Shown one piece after another: positions 51,713-63,836 of a stretch of DNA of 64,000 bases; the first letter of the stretch is position 1; every line of letters starts with the position of its first letter. The notes under the pieces are model-generated. The model was not told where the DNA came from, searched no databases, and worked only from the letters and a program-made list of their open reading frames with translations. The translations under genes and the position numbers were made by a program. The DNA lies in contig NZ_SLZG01000008.1 of NCBI RefSeq assembly GCF_004341625.1, forward strand, positions 185,372-249,371, given 5' to 3'. Origin of the DNA: Rhizobium sp. BK376. Its GTDB lineage: Bacteria > Pseudomonadota > Alphaproteobacteria > Rhizobiales > Rhizobiaceae.

Positions 51713-54325
51713 ATGACCAAGCTGCGTCAGTCCGACGGGTATAGCGTGCCGCTGGTAGATCATGGAGGTCGCTCAGGCACCGTGCTGCGCATTATCCTTC
51801 TAGCGTTCGTGCTGATCGCCGCGGCGGCCGGTTTCGTATTCTTCAAGAACTCCCTCGACAATCAGATGGTGCTCGGCGCTCTCGGCATCCTTGCCATGGT
51901 TGGCATATTCTTTCTGGTGTCCTCGATCATCGGTTTCGTGGAGGTCATGCCGCAGACCCAGTCGGACGGATTGGCGCGCTCCTTTCTCAACAGCCACCCT
52001 GATGGAACGCTGATCACCGACGAGAAGGGCCGGATCGTTTATGCCAATGCCGCCTATGGTCAGCTAACGGGGGCGCAGAAGGCGACCGACGTGCAGTCGT
52101 TGGAAGCGCTGCTTTCGCGTAATCGCGAATCCAATGAAGCCCTCTACCGGCTGACGAATGGCCTGCGCGAAGGCAAGGAAGGCAGCGAGGAATTCCGGCT
52201 TCTCCGGCCGCTCGGACCGGTCGGCGGCAGTGGATCGGGAGCACACTGGTATCGGCTGAAGGCGCGCGTGCTGCCGGCCGATCAGAGCGGCGGCAAGGCG
52301 CTGCAGATCTGGCAGATCACCGACATCACCTCGGAACGCGACGACCAGGAACGCTTCTTCAAGGAATTGCAGAACGCGATCGACTACCTCGATCACGCAC
52401 CGGCAGGCTTCTTCTCGGCCGGCCGCAAGGGCGAGATTTTTTATCTAAATGCGACGCTTGCCGAGTGGCTTGGCCTGGACCTGACCAAATTCATTCCCGG
52501 CTCGATCACGATTGGCGACCTCGTTGCGGGCGAGGGGCTTGCGCTGATCCAGTCGGTGCAGGCAGAGCCCGGATTGAAGAAGACTGTCACGCTCGATCTG
52601 GACCTGCGCAAATCGAATGGCCAAAGCCTGCCTGTCAAGATCGTTCACAGCGTCACATCCATGCGCGACGGTGCGCCGGGCGAGAGCCGGACGATTGTTC
52701 TCGGTCGGCAGAAGGACGATGACGCCGACCAATCGGCCTCGGTTGCCGCGATGCGCTTCACCCGCTTCTTCAACAATACGCCGATGGCGATTGCCTCGGT
52801 TAATGGCGAAGGCCGGATCCTGCGCACCAATGCGCCGTTCCTGAAGATGTTCTCGGAAGTCGTATCGCGCGATGACATAGAGCGTGGTGCTGCGCTCGAG
52901 ACCATCGTCAACGAAACAGACCGGGCGCTGCTGGTGCAGGCGCTTGCCGCTGCCAAGGATCGACAGGGCGACATTCCGCCGATCGACTCGCGCAACCCCA
53001 AGGACGAAACGCGGCATTTCCGTTTCTACGTCAACGCCGTCATCGACCAGAGCGACGAGGTGCCCGAGGAGGCTGCGATCGTCTATGCGGTCGAAGTGAC
53101 CGAGCAGAAGGCGCTCGAAACGCAGATGGCGCAGACGCAGAAGCTGAACGCCGTCGGCACGCTCGCCGGCGGCATCGCGCACGACTTCAACAACGTGCTC
53201 ACCGCCATTCTGCTTTCCTCCGACCATCTGTTGCTGCAGGCGCGTCCGTCGGATGCAAGTTTTGCCGATCTCATGGAGATCAAGCGCAACGCCAATCGTG
53301 CCGCAGTGCTGGTGCGGCAGCTGCTTGCCTTCTCCCGCAAGCAGACGATGCGCCCGACCGTTCTCAATCTTACCGACGTGATCGGTGACCTGCGCATGTT
53401 GGTGGACCGGTTGCTATCAGGCACGCATGTCAAGCTCGACGTCGAATATGGCCGCGATCTCTGGCCGGTCAAAACCGATCTTTCGCAGTTCGAGCAGGTG
53501 CTGATCAATCTCTGCGTCAATGCGCGCGATGCCATGCCCGAGGGCGGCAAGCTGACGCTGCGGACACGGAACCTGCCTGCCGCTGAAGTGCCCGGCTTCA
53601 ATTACGCTTACCTGCCGCATGAGGACATGGTTCTCGTCGAGGTGAGCGATACAGGCACCGGCATTGCGCCTGAGATCATGGACAAGATCTTCGAGCCGTT
53701 CTTCACCACGAAGGAAGTGGGAAAGGGCACTGGCCTCGGCCTCGCCATGGTCTACGGCATCGTCAAGCAATCGGGCGGCTATATTCATCCAGAATCCGAG
53801 GTGGGCAAGGGAACGACGTTCCGCGTCTTCCTGCCGCGGCACATCGTTGAGGTGATACCGGCGGCTGAAGGCAGTGCGGAGCCAAGCCGCGATGTTTCGG
53901 CAATCGATCTCAGTGTTGCAGCGCTGCCCGCCGCCGAGCCCACCGACCTCACCGGCAAGTCGGCAGTCGTTCTTCTTGTCGAGGACGAGGAGGCAGTGCG
54001 ACGGGGCGGCAAGCGCATGCTCGAAACGCGCGGCTACACGGTCCACGAAGCGGGCTCAGGCGTCGAAGCGCTCGATATCATGGAGGAACTGGACGGCAAG
54101 GTCGATGTGGTCGTCTCCGATGTCGTAATGCCTGAAATGGACGGTCCTTCGCTTCTGCGCGAGTTGCGCAAGACCTATCCCGATCTGAAGTTCATCTTCG
54201 TGTCCGGCTATGCCGAGGATGCGTTTGCCCGCAACCTGCCGCCCGATGCGAAGTTCGGCTTCCTGCCAAAGCCGTTCTCGCTGAAACAGCTGGCTGTCGT
54301 CGTGCGGGAAACGCTGGATAGCTAA
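51713..54325 (+). CDS. cckA: CckA-type hybrid histidine kinase
   Basis: An 870-residue membrane sensor kinase matching CckA, which through ChpT controls the cell-cycle regulator CtrA. Two membrane helices lie at about 24-44 and 52-72, then PAS domains (LARSFLNSHPDGTLITDEKGRIVYAN and two later units). The phospho-accepting histidine is H490 in GGIAHDFNN; the ATPase domain has VNARDAMPEGG, DTGTGIA and GKGTGLGLAMVYG; the receiver domain has D803 in VVSDVVMPEMDGP. It has its own promoter region. Length and order fit alphaproteobacterial CckA. Confidence 0.93.
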   Translation: MTKLRQSDGYSVPLVDHGGRSGTVLRIILLAFVLIAAAAGFVFFKNSLDNQMVLGALGILAMVGIFFLVSSIIGFVEVMPQTQSDGLARSFLNSHPDGTLITDEKGRIVYANAAYGQLTGAQKATDVQSLEALLSRNRESNEALYRLTNGLREGKEGSEEFRLLRPLGPVGGSGSGAHWYRLKARVLPADQSGGKALQIWQITDITSERDDQERFFKELQNAIDYLDHAPAGFFSAGRKGEIFYLNATLAEWLGLDLTKFIPGSITIGDLVAGEGLALIQSVQAEPGLKKTVTLDLDLRKSNGQSLPVKIVHSVTSMRDGAPGESRTIVLGRQKDDDADQSASVAAMRFTRFFNNTPMAIASVNGEGRILRTNAPFLKMFSEVVSRDDIERGAALETIVNETDRALLVQALAAAKDRQGDIPPIDSRNPKDETRHFRFYVNAVIDQSDEVPEEAAIVYAVEVTEQKALETQMAQTQKLNAVGTLAGGIAHDFNNVLTAILLSSDHLLLQARPSDASFADLMEIKRNANRAAVLVRQLLAFSRKQTMRPTVLNLTDVIGDLRMLVDRLLSGTHVKLDVEYGRDLWPVKTDLSQFEQVLINLCVNARDAMPEGGKLTLRTRNLPAAEVPGFNYAYLPHEDMVLVEVSDTGTGIAPEIMDKIFEPFFTTKEVGKGTGLGLAMVYGIVKQSGGYIHPESEVGKGTTFRVFLPRHIVEVIPAAEGSAEPSRDVSAIDLSVAALPAAEPTDLTGKSAVVLLVEDEEAVRRGGKRMLETRGYTVHEAGSGVEALDIMEELDGKVDVVVSDVVMPEMDGPSLLRELRKTYPDLKFIFVSGYAEDAFARNLPPDAKFGFLPKPFSLKQLAVVVRETLDS

Positions 54326-54609
54326 GGCAATCTCGGCGGGCGATCGAAGCCGCTCATCAGTGAAATTGAGAGCCCTCGCAAGGGATTGCGCGGACTGCTT
54401 CGCAAGAAATTGCGGAGTCACGAGCTGCGGTCTTGCGTCCGCTATGGTGAACGGCGGGCGGAACGCCCACGTGCCGAAGCTTGATCCCAGAGACTGCCTT
54501 CAGAGATTTTGATTGCTCCACTGCGGGAGAAGTAGTTATAAACACGACGGAAATTGCGGAATTTGACGAAATAAGTTCATTCGAAGCGCTCCACTGCCAG
54601 GGTGTAGAT

Positions 54610-55506
54610 ATGAAATTCTCCTTCTTCCGTGCCGTGGTTGTGGCTGCTGTTGCCTCGTTTCTGTTATCCATGGCTGCGGGACTGGCGACGGCGGGACAGG
54701 CCTACATCGTTGTAGATGCGAACACCGGTAAGGTTCTTGCGTCTGAAAATGCGGATGTTTCCAACCATCCGGCATCGCTCGCAAAGATGATGACTCTCTA
54801 CCTGACATTCGAGGCATTGCATTCCGGTCGTCTGCAATGGGATCAACAGATCGTCATGACCAGGAATGCGGCAAGCAAGATACCCGGGAAACTCGGCCTT
54901 CCGGTTGGTCAGGCGTTTACCGTCGAAGAGGCAGTCGACGGGATGATCGTCAAATCCGCCAATGATGCTGCCGCAGCGATGGGCGATTATCTTGCGGGAT
55001 CGGAAGCGAACTTCGCCAATGTCATGACTGCGAGGGCGCGTTCTCTCGGTATGACGCACACCGTTTTTCGCAACGCGTCGGGCCTTTCCGACCCGAACCA
55101 GGTGACGACAGCCCGGGACATGGCCATCCTGGCCTCGGCTTTGATCCACCGCTTTCCGCAGGAATATAAGCTCTTCTCGATGCGGTCGTTTGAATTCCGC
55201 GGCAAGCTTGTCGCTGGCCACAACCACCTCATGTATCGCTATGGCGGCATGGACGGCATCAAGACGGGCTTCATCAACGCATCAGGATACAATATCGCCA
55301 GTTCAGTCAGCACCGGCGGAAAGCGCCTGATCGGCGTGGTCCTCGGCGGCAAGAGTGCGGGCAGCCGCGACAGGCAAATGGCGGGCTTGATGGACCGCTA
55401 TCTCTCTGTGGCGAGCGGCGGTGGTCCGGCGGGCAAATTCGTGGCCAGCGTCCCTGATGATGCAAAGCGCGCCGTCGTGCCGGCATCGCTTGTCGGAAAT
55501 CCCTGA
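54610..55506 (+). CDS. dacF: D-alanyl-D-alanine carboxypeptidase (low-molecular-weight PBP)
   Basis: A 298-residue penicillin-binding protein that trims the terminal D-alanine of peptidoglycan pentapeptides. All three active-site motifs are present: S56-L-A-K59, S116-A-N118 and K218-T-G220. The N-terminal hydrophobic segment (VVVAAVASFLLSMAAGLATA) is a signal peptide, so it works in the periplasm. It lacks most of the usual C-terminal anchor domain, ending soon after the catalytic domain. The ATG at 54610 follows AGGGTG; an upstream frame from 54481 is unlikely. The symbol is by similarity to DacF/DacC types. Confidence 0.86.
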   Translation: MKFSFFRAVVVAAVASFLLSMAAGLATAGQAYIVVDANTGKVLASENADVSNHPASLAKMMTLYLTFEALHSGRLQWDQQIVMTRNAASKIPGKLGLPVGQAFTVEEAVDGMIVKSANDAAAAMGDYLAGSEANFANVMTARARSLGMTHTVFRNASGLSDPNQVTTARDMAILASALIHRFPQEYKLFSMRSFEFRGKLVAGHNHLMYRYGGMDGIKTGFINASGYNIASSVSTGGKRLIGVVLGGKSAGSRDRQMAGLMDRYLSVASGGGPAGKFVASVPDDAKRAVVPASLVGNP

Positions 55507-55543
55507 TCAGCTCCAGAACGACGAGCAGGCACCAATAGAAAAA

Positions 55544-55561
55544 CGCCGAGATTGCCCGGCG
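55544..55561. terminator. Short hairpin between dac and psuG
   Basis: CGCCG and CGGCG arms with an 8-nt loop lie between the convergent genes, with AAAAA on one side and CTTTC on the other. It is a modest bidirectional terminator candidate. Confidence 0.4.
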
Positions 55562-55602
55562 CTTTCTGCGTTGTGAATATCTGTCTGAGCCAGTGACCGG
55601 CT

Positions 55603-56529
55603 TTAATCGGCCAGCGCGACAGCGATCTCGGCTGCAAGCCGGGCGTTGTTCTCGACGAGCGCGATATTGGTCTTCAGGCTGCGGCCTTCGGTAATATCGA
55701 AAATCGTGCTGAGCAGGTAAGGGGTGACTGCCTTGCCGGTGATTTCGTCACGCTCGGCGCTGTCGAGCGCGCGTTCGATATAGATTTCCATTTCTTCGCG
55801 CGGGATTTCGTCGGCTTCCGGCACCGGATTGGCAATCAGCATGCCGCCATCGATGCCCAGCTGTTCGCGGGTCTTCTGGAAATTGGCGATCGCGGCCGGG
55901 CTGTTCAGCGACAGCGGGCTCTTCAGGCCGGAGACGCGCGACCAGAAGGCGGGAAACTCCGTGCTGCCGAAGGTAACGACGGGCACGCCGCGGGTTTCAA
56001 GCACTTCCAGAGTCTTTGGAATATCGAGGATCGCCTTGGCGCCGGCGCAGACGACGATAACGGGCGTGCGGGCCAGTTCTTCGAGGTCAGCGGAAATGTC
56101 GAAGCTGTCCTCGGCGCCGCGATGGACGCCGCCGATGCCGCCGGTTGCGAAGACATGAACGCCGGCGCGGGCGGCCGCAATCATCGTTGCGGCAACAGTA
56201 GTGGCGCCGGTGCGGCGCTCGGCAATCGCAAAGGCGAGATCGGCGCGCGATACTTTCATTGCACCCGTGGTCTGGGCAAGCGCCTCCAACTCGTTCGGCT
56301 CCAGGCCGATGTGAAGGGTGCCATGGATGACGGCGATGGTTGCGGGAACGGCACCTTCCTCGCGGATGATCGCCTCGACGCTGCGCGCCATTTCGATATT
56401 GCCGGGGTAGGGCATGCCATGGGTGATGATGGTGGATTCCAGCGCGACGATCGGGGCGCCGCGATGCTTGGCGGCGGCGACTTCCTTGGAATAGGCGATC
56501 GGCAGCAATGGGGAGATGGGCTTGGTCAT
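55603..56529 (-). CDS. psuG: Pseudouridine-5'-phosphate glycosidase
   Basis: A 308-residue enzyme that splits pseudouridine 5'-phosphate into uracil and ribose 5-phosphate. Family motifs seen are IVALESTIITHGMPYPGNIEMA near residue 25, the ATTVAATMIAA segment near 105, FATGGIGGVHRGAEDSFDISADL near 124 and LETRGVPVVTFGSTEFPAFWSR near 180. It follows psuK by about 50 bp, so the two form a pseudouridine salvage operon. The ATG at 56529 is chosen over a GTG four codons upstream. Confidence 0.94.
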   Translation of the reverse strand: MTKPISPLLPIAYSKEVAAAKHRGAPIVALESTIITHGMPYPGNIEMARSVEAIIREEGAVPATIAVIHGTLHIGLEPNELEALAQTTGAMKVSRADLAFAIAERRTGATTVAATMIAAARAGVHVFATGGIGGVHRGAEDSFDISADLEELARTPVIVVCAGAKAILDIPKTLEVLETRGVPVVTFGSTEFPAFWSRVSGLKSPLSLNSPAAIANFQKTREQLGIDGGMLIANPVPEADEIPREEMEIYIERALDSAERDEITGKAVTPYLLSTIFDITEGRSLKTNIALVENNARLAAEIAVALAD

Positions 56530-56577
56530 GGGCGTATCCACTTACTTCGAAAGTTGGGATGAACGTTTAAAAGGGTT

Positions 56578-57522
56578 TCATGACAACATTTTCGACTGCG
56601 GAACAAGAGAAAGCATCGCATTTAAGAGTTCCGGCGATAGATTTTCTGCTGTTGCCAGCGGCGACTGCACGGTTATCGCCGCTGCTGCTGCGCCGTGACG
56701 GACCGCCTGTGAAAGGTCGAGGCCGTTCAGCAGGCCGGACAGGATGCCTGCCGCAAACGAATCCCCGGCGCCTGTCACGTCTGCCACATTCTCCACGGTC
56801 GGCGGCTGCAGGCTGATGATCTCGTCGGCGGTGAACGCGATTGCCTCGCGCTGACCGCGCGTTATCACCCCGCCCTTGAGGCCGATGGCCCTGAGGTTCT
56901 CGACCCACTGCAGCGGATCTTCCGGCCGGCTCTCCGTCAGCGCAGCCGCCTCCGCCTCGTTCAGGAAGAGGTGGTCTATGTCGCCGAGGCAGGGCAGCAG
57001 CCGGACCACCTTTGCCGGCGATATGGCGATGGCAGCAACCGGCTTGCCGCAGGAGGCTGCCTTCCGGGCAATGGCAGTCAATGTTTCCGATGGAAGATTG
57101 GCATCGCAAAGAACGAGGTCCGCCTCATCGAAGGCATCCCGCACCGCGCGAATCGTCAGCCGACGTGGTCCAAAGAGCTTGTAGAGCTCCATGTCGGCAA
57201 GCGCGATGACCAGATTGCCATCGTTTTCTATGATCGCCGTGTAGCTCGGCGTCTTGCGATCGAGAAAGATGAAAGGGCGATCGTCGACTCCGGCCTGCCG
57301 TGCTGCCTCGGCGACCATCTCTCCGACCGCGTCGCCGCCGCGCGGTGAGATCAGGCGAACGTCAAAGCCGAGACGCGCCAGATTGCGCGCGGCATTGAAG
57401 CCGCCGCCACCCGGTTCCTCGAACCATGAGCCGGGGTTGCTGGCGCCCGGCGCAGTGTCGCCGAATATGCGTCCGCGCCGATCGATATGGGCGCCGCCGA
57501 GCACAAGAATCTTTTTGGTCAT
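56578..57522 (-). CDS. psuK: PfkB-family carbohydrate kinase, probable pseudouridine kinase
   Basis: A 314-residue ribokinase-like enzyme. The N-terminal GGAHIDRRGR, the GGGGFNAARNLARLG glycine motif near residue 45 and the C-terminal anion-hole and base motif DVTGAGDSFAAG near 256 are diagnostic of PfkB kinases. Placement directly before psuG makes pseudouridine the likely substrate. The ATG at 57522 has GGGGAG upstream; an in-frame start at 57576 has none. Confidence 0.88.
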   Translation of the reverse strand: MTKKILVLGGAHIDRRGRIFGDTAPGASNPGSWFEEPGGGGFNAARNLARLGFDVRLISPRGGDAVGEMVAEAARQAGVDDRPFIFLDRKTPSYTAIIENDGNLVIALADMELYKLFGPRRLTIRAVRDAFDEADLVLCDANLPSETLTAIARKAASCGKPVAAIAISPAKVVRLLPCLGDIDHLFLNEAEAAALTESRPEDPLQWVENLRAIGLKGGVITRGQREAIAFTADEIISLQPPTVENVADVTGAGDSFAAGILSGLLNGLDLSQAVRHGAAAAAITVQSPLATAENLSPELLNAMLSLVPQSKMLS

Positions 57523-57689
57523 GCCGCGCTCCCCAAGGAACCGAAGCGGCGAATCATGCGCGCCCGACGTGCGCAAAATGTGGCGCCTTCCGATGATGCG
57601 GAAGCGGGGTAAGTCCTTGCGTCAAAAGCAGAAAACAAATATAGAACACGTCTCATTTTATCTTTTTCTTTCAACTGCTTGGTGCGGCC

Positions 57690-57718
57690 TTGCGCATCCG
57701 GAACAAATCAGGTACAAA
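57690..57718 (+). promoter_or_regulatory. recA promoter with LexA (SOS) operator
   Basis: The operator GAAC-N7-GTAC lies at 57701-57715, exactly the submotif form described for the Rhizobium etli recA operator; an overlapping TTG-N11-CAA spans 57690-57706. A -35-like TTGCGC (57690-57695) and -10-like TACAAA (57713-57718) are 17 bp apart, so LexA would sit between them and block RNA polymerase. Confidence 0.8.
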
Positions 57719-57774
57719 CTTCGCATCGGCGGCTACATTGCCTAGGCGGCTTCAATAACCTAAAGGTGGATCGG

Positions 57775-58863
57775 ATGTCACAGAATAGTTTGCGGCTCGT
57801 AGAGGACAAATCGGTGGATAAAAGCAAGGCACTTGAAGCGGCACTCTCCCAGATAGAGCGGTCGTTCGGCAAGGGCTCGATCATGAAGCTCGGATCGAAC
57901 GAGAACGTGGTCGAAATCGAAACTGTTTCCACGGGTTCGCTGAGCCTCGATATCGCCCTGGGCATCGGCGGACTGCCCAAGGGACGTATCATCGAGATCT
58001 ACGGTCCGGAAAGCTCGGGCAAGACGACGCTGGCGCTGCAGACGATCGCCGAGGCACAGAAGAAAGGCGGCATCTGCGCCTTCGTCGATGCCGAACATGC
58101 GCTCGACCCGGTCTATGCCCGCAAGCTCGGCGTCGATCTGCAGAACCTGCTGATTTCTCAGCCTGACACTGGCGAGCAGGCGCTTGAAATCACCGATACG
58201 CTGGTGCGCTCCGGTGCAGTCGACGTTCTGGTCGTCGATTCCGTTGCAGCATTGACGCCGCGTGCGGAAATCGAGGGCGAGATGGGCGATAGTTTGCCTG
58301 GTCTCCAGGCTCGTCTGATGAGCCAGGCGCTGCGCAAGCTCACCGCCTCGATCTCCAAGTCAAAGACAATGGTGATTTTCATCAACCAGATCCGCATGAA
58401 GATTGGCGTGATGTTCGGTTCGCCGGAAACGACGACGGGCGGCAACGCGCTGAAGTTCTACGCTTCCGTTCGCCTCGACATCCGCCGCATCGGCGCCGTC
58501 AAGGAGCGCGACGAGGTCATTGGCAACCAGACCCGCGTCAAGGTCGTCAAGAACAAGATGGCGCCTCCGTTCAAGCAGGTCGAATTCGACATCATGTACG
58601 GCGAAGGCGTGTCGAAGACCGGCGAGCTCGTCGATCTCGGCGTCAAGGCCGGCATAGTCGAGAAATCGGGCGCCTGGTTCTCTTATAACAGTCAGCGCCT
58701 TGGGCAGGGCCGCGAGAATGCGAAGCTTTTCCTGCGTGACAATCCGGATCTAGCTCGTGAGATCGAGACATCGCTGCGCCAGAATGCCGGGCTGATCGCC
58801 GACCGTTTCCTCCAGAACGGTGGACCGGATGCCGATGATGGTGATGGTGCCGGCGACATGTAA
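57775..58863 (+). CDS. recA: Recombinase RecA
   Basis: A 362-residue DNA strand-exchange ATPase, the core of homologous recombination and the trigger of LexA self-cleavage. Walker A GPESSGKT near residue 78, the Walker B VVDSVAALTPRAEIEGEMGD region with the L1 loop, the L2 loop around GVMFGSPETTTGGNALKFYASVRLDIRR near 203-230 and the acidic tail (GGPDADDGDGAGDM) are all clear. The ATG at 57775 follows AAAGGTGG; in-frame codons upstream to 57679 would run through the operator. alaS follows after a terminator. Confidence 0.98.
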   Translation: MSQNSLRLVEDKSVDKSKALEAALSQIERSFGKGSIMKLGSNENVVEIETVSTGSLSLDIALGIGGLPKGRIIEIYGPESSGKTTLALQTIAEAQKKGGICAFVDAEHALDPVYARKLGVDLQNLLISQPDTGEQALEITDTLVRSGAVDVLVVDSVAALTPRAEIEGEMGDSLPGLQARLMSQALRKLTASISKSKTMVIFINQIRMKIGVMFGSPETTTGGNALKFYASVRLDIRRIGAVKERDEVIGNQTRVKVVKNKMAPPFKQVEFDIMYGEGVSKTGELVDLGVKAGIVEKSGAWFSYNSQRLGQGRENAKLFLRDNPDLAREIETSLRQNAGLIADRFLQNGGPDADDGDGAGDM

Positions 58864-58903
58864 TCTCCAGCAGACGATCTCCTGAAGTCTGTTTCTTTCA
58901 TTC

Positions 58904-58945
58904 AAAACCGGTTGCACGTCCTTAAGATGTGCAGCCGGTTTTGTT
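58904..58945 (+). terminator. Terminator of recA
   Basis: Arms AAAACCGGTTGCAC and GTGCAGCCGGTTTT pair over 14 bp with one G-U pair and an 11-nt loop, followed by GTTTG. It lies 40 bp after the recA stop. Confidence 0.75.
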
Positions 58946-59031
58946 TGTGCGGCTGGACAGGGCCAAGAGCGGACGATAAAAGCCGATAGATTTGAAGCTT
59001 ACCTGCCTTCGGCAGCAATGAAGGGCCCACT

Positions 59032-61692
<2,661 letters not shown>

Positions 61693-61714
61693 TTGGTTCT
61701 ATTTCCGAGATTTC

Positions 61715-61749
61715 AAGCGGCGGAGGCTTCACGGCCTCCGCCGCTTTTG
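61715..61749 (+). terminator. Terminator of alaS
   Basis: A 13-bp perfect stem (AAGCGGCGGAGGC / GCCTCCGCCGCTT) with a 6-nt loop is followed by TTGC. It lies 22 bp after the alaS stop. Confidence 0.85.
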
Positions 61750-61839
61750 CTTGCCGCGATATGTTCGGGCGGAAGTCAGCAGGATTTGTCAAATCGGACT
61801 ATGCTTTCTTCGGGCCGATCGAATTGCATGAGGTTTGAC

Positions 61840-62691
61840 ATGAACGGCGAAAAGGCATGGGGCATCTATGAAGCGCGCCTGAGGCGGGTTTCGGCCTATA
61901 TCCACGAGCATCTCGACGAGGAGCTCGACATGGAGAAACTTGCCGAAATCGCCTGCATGTCGAGCTATCACTGGCACAGGATCTATCGGGCGATCTATGG
62001 CGAGACGCTGACCGCGACGGTCAAGCGTCTGCGGCTGCATCGTGCGGCCGGCGAAATCGTCCGGACAGGTCTTAATGTCGGCGAGATTGCAAGGCGGTCG
62101 GGCTATCCCAATCTCCAGTCTTTCAACCGCATCTTCAAGGCCGCCTACGGCATGCCGCCGGCGCGCTATCGGAAAGAGGGAAGCCATACAGTCTTCGAAC
62201 CAGGACCCAAAGGAGAGGTTTCAGCCATGTTCGACGTCACGCTTCGCACCATTCCGTCCACCCACCTTGTCGGCGTTGCCCATGAGGGATCGTATATGCA
62301 GATCGGCAAGGCCTTCGAGACGCTGTTCGGCACGCTCTATGCCCGCGGCATCGCAAAGCCAGAGATGCGGATGATAGGCGTCTACCTTGACGATCCCGAC
62401 ATCACGCCTGTTGAAAAGCTGCGCTCCTATGCCTGCGTCCAGGCCGGCAGCGAGCTGTCCGTGTCATCGCCGCTGGAGCGGCGGCAGATTGATGGCGGCG
62501 AATATGCCGTCCTGCGGCACAAGGGACCCTATGCCGATATGCACAAGGCCTATCAATGGCTCTATGCCGAATGGCTGCCGAACTCCGGCCGCCAGTTGCG
62601 TGACAGCGTGATGTTCGAGGAATACCTCAACAATCCGCGCGATGTTGCGCCGACGGAGCTTCTGACCGAGATCTATATGCCGCTGCATTGA
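61840..62691 (+). CDS. AraC-family regulator with GyrI-like effector domain
   Basis: A 283-residue regulator. The first 110 residues are a double AraC helix-turn-helix (RVSAYIHEHLDEELDMEKLAEIACMSSYHWHRIYRAIYGET, then GEIARRSGYPNLQSFNRIFKAAYGMPPARYR). The C-terminal 155 residues resemble the GyrI/SbmC small-molecule-binding fold (VTLRTIPSTHLVGVAHEG, GGEYAVLRHKGPYADMHKAYQWLYAEWLP), as in Rob and multidrug-sensing regulators. The ATG at 61840 follows GAGGT; ATG 61828 and a further upstream frame are less likely. A target may be the convergent GST gene or distant efflux genes. Confidence 0.88.
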   Translation: MNGEKAWGIYEARLRRVSAYIHEHLDEELDMEKLAEIACMSSYHWHRIYRAIYGETLTATVKRLRLHRAAGEIVRTGLNVGEIARRSGYPNLQSFNRIFKAAYGMPPARYRKEGSHTVFEPGPKGEVSAMFDVTLRTIPSTHLVGVAHEGSYMQIGKAFETLFGTLYARGIAKPEMRMIGVYLDDPDITPVEKLRSYACVQAGSELSVSSPLERRQIDGGEYAVLRHKGPYADMHKAYQWLYAEWLPNSGRQLRDSVMFEEYLNNPRDVAPTELLTEIYMPLH

Positions 62692-62717
62692 GGGCTGGGC
62701 GGCCTGGCACCGGTTTG

Positions 62718-63344
62718 TCAGGCCGCCTGCATAGCCTTGGCAGCTTCGTCGTCCAGCATATTGCCGCGCTTATAGGCGTCACGCTCGCTGAGACGGCCGA
62801 AATAGTCGACAAAGGCCTGGCGTTTCTCCATCGTGCCGAAGGCGAGACCCCAGCCGATGTGCGAGCCGACATAAACGTCAGCTGCCGTAAAGCGGTTGCC
62901 GGCAATGTAGGGTGAGGCGGAAACCGCCTGTTCAAGCGTGCCCATGACATCGCCGAAATCGCCACAACCTGCCATGCGCAGCCTATCCTTTGGGATTTCG
63001 AAACCGAGAGCGCGCATCGTTACAGATGCTTCGACCGGACCGGCCGCAAAAAACATCCAGCGGTAGTATGCAGCGCGCTCCTCCTGCCTTGGTGCAAGGC
63101 CTTTCTCCGGGAATGTCTCGGCAAGATAGGCACAGATGGCGGCACATTCGGTGACAACGGTTTCGCCGTGCCTGATCGCCGGCACCTTGCCCATCGGATT
63201 GACGGCAAGGTAGCTCGGCGCCTTCATTTCTTCACTGAAGGCAAGGACCTCGGTTCGGTATGTCAGGCCGGTTTCTTCAAGCATCCAGCGCGCAATGCGC
63301 CCGCGCGACATCGGGTTTGTATAGAATATCAGCTCTTCTGCCAC
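62718..63344 (-). CDS. Glutathione S-transferase family protein
   Basis: A 208-residue GST. The thioredoxin-like N-terminal domain has LIFYTNPMSRGRIARWMLEETG with the glutathione-site serine, the cis-proline segment AVNPMGKVPAIRHG and TECAAICAYLAETFP. The helical C-terminal domain has FTAADVYVGSHIGWGLAFG, including the conserved N-capping box. The GTG at 63344 with GAGGAAGAG just upstream gives the usual GST length; ATG 63383, with a weaker site, would add 13 residues. It probably detoxifies electrophiles; the substrate is unknown. Confidence 0.86.
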   Translation of the reverse strand: MAEELIFYTNPMSRGRIARWMLEETGLTYRTEVLAFSEEMKAPSYLAVNPMGKVPAIRHGETVVTECAAICAYLAETFPEKGLAPRQEERAAYYRWMFFAAGPVEASVTMRALGFEIPKDRLRMAGCGDFGDVMGTLEQAVSASPYIAGNRFTAADVYVGSHIGWGLAFGTMEKRQAFVDYFGRLSERDAYKRGNMLDDEAAKAMQAA

Positions 63345-63566
63345 GGTCTCTTCCTCACATTGTTGCCATGTCGTGGTCGACATGTCGCAAATTCCCTTTG
63401 AGCCAAAGTAGCTCAACTAGAATAGATGATTGTGTAGATTGCGTGATCTGCTCGACGGAACCTCGTCGCTATTCGCGTCAGCTTTGCTAAAGGTCGCCAC
63501 ACGGCCAGCGCGCTGGCATTCGAGCCGTCTCTGAAGCTATATGGCGATGGTGATTGGGGGGGCGAT

Positions 63567-63836
63567 ATGACGCTGCGAGAATTACTGTGCAGGCGGCGGG
63601 AGTGGTCGGAAGAAGATACCATTTTTGTAGTGGAGCCGTGGAGCGGAGATTCGGCTGCGTTCCTTTCGAACGAGGCTACAGAGACGACTGATCCGATCAT
63701 TCAATCTGGAAAATGTTACGCCTATTTCCTTGAAGGATTCATCGCTCGCGATTTCCTCGACGATCTCGGCGCGCCAGATGATGTGGGCGAGGCGGCGTGT
63801 GAACGATTGATCCGGTACGCCATCGACGACGCATAG
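63567..63836 (+). CDS. Small hypothetical protein
   Basis: An 89-residue acidic protein starting at an ATG with GGGGGGCG upstream. It has no signal peptide, membrane segment or motif I recognise. The sequence mixes a basic start (LRELLCRRREWSEEDTIFVVEPWSGD) with an acidic C-terminus (LDDLGAPDDVGEAACERLIRYAIDDA), consistent with a small alpha/beta protein. Base composition is a little lower in GC than its neighbours. It may be a real gene in an accessory spot; function unknown. Confidence 0.55.
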   Translation: MTLRELLCRRREWSEEDTIFVVEPWSGDSAAFLSNEATETTDPIIQSGKCYAYFLEGFIARDFLDDLGAPDDVGEAACERLIRYAIDDA

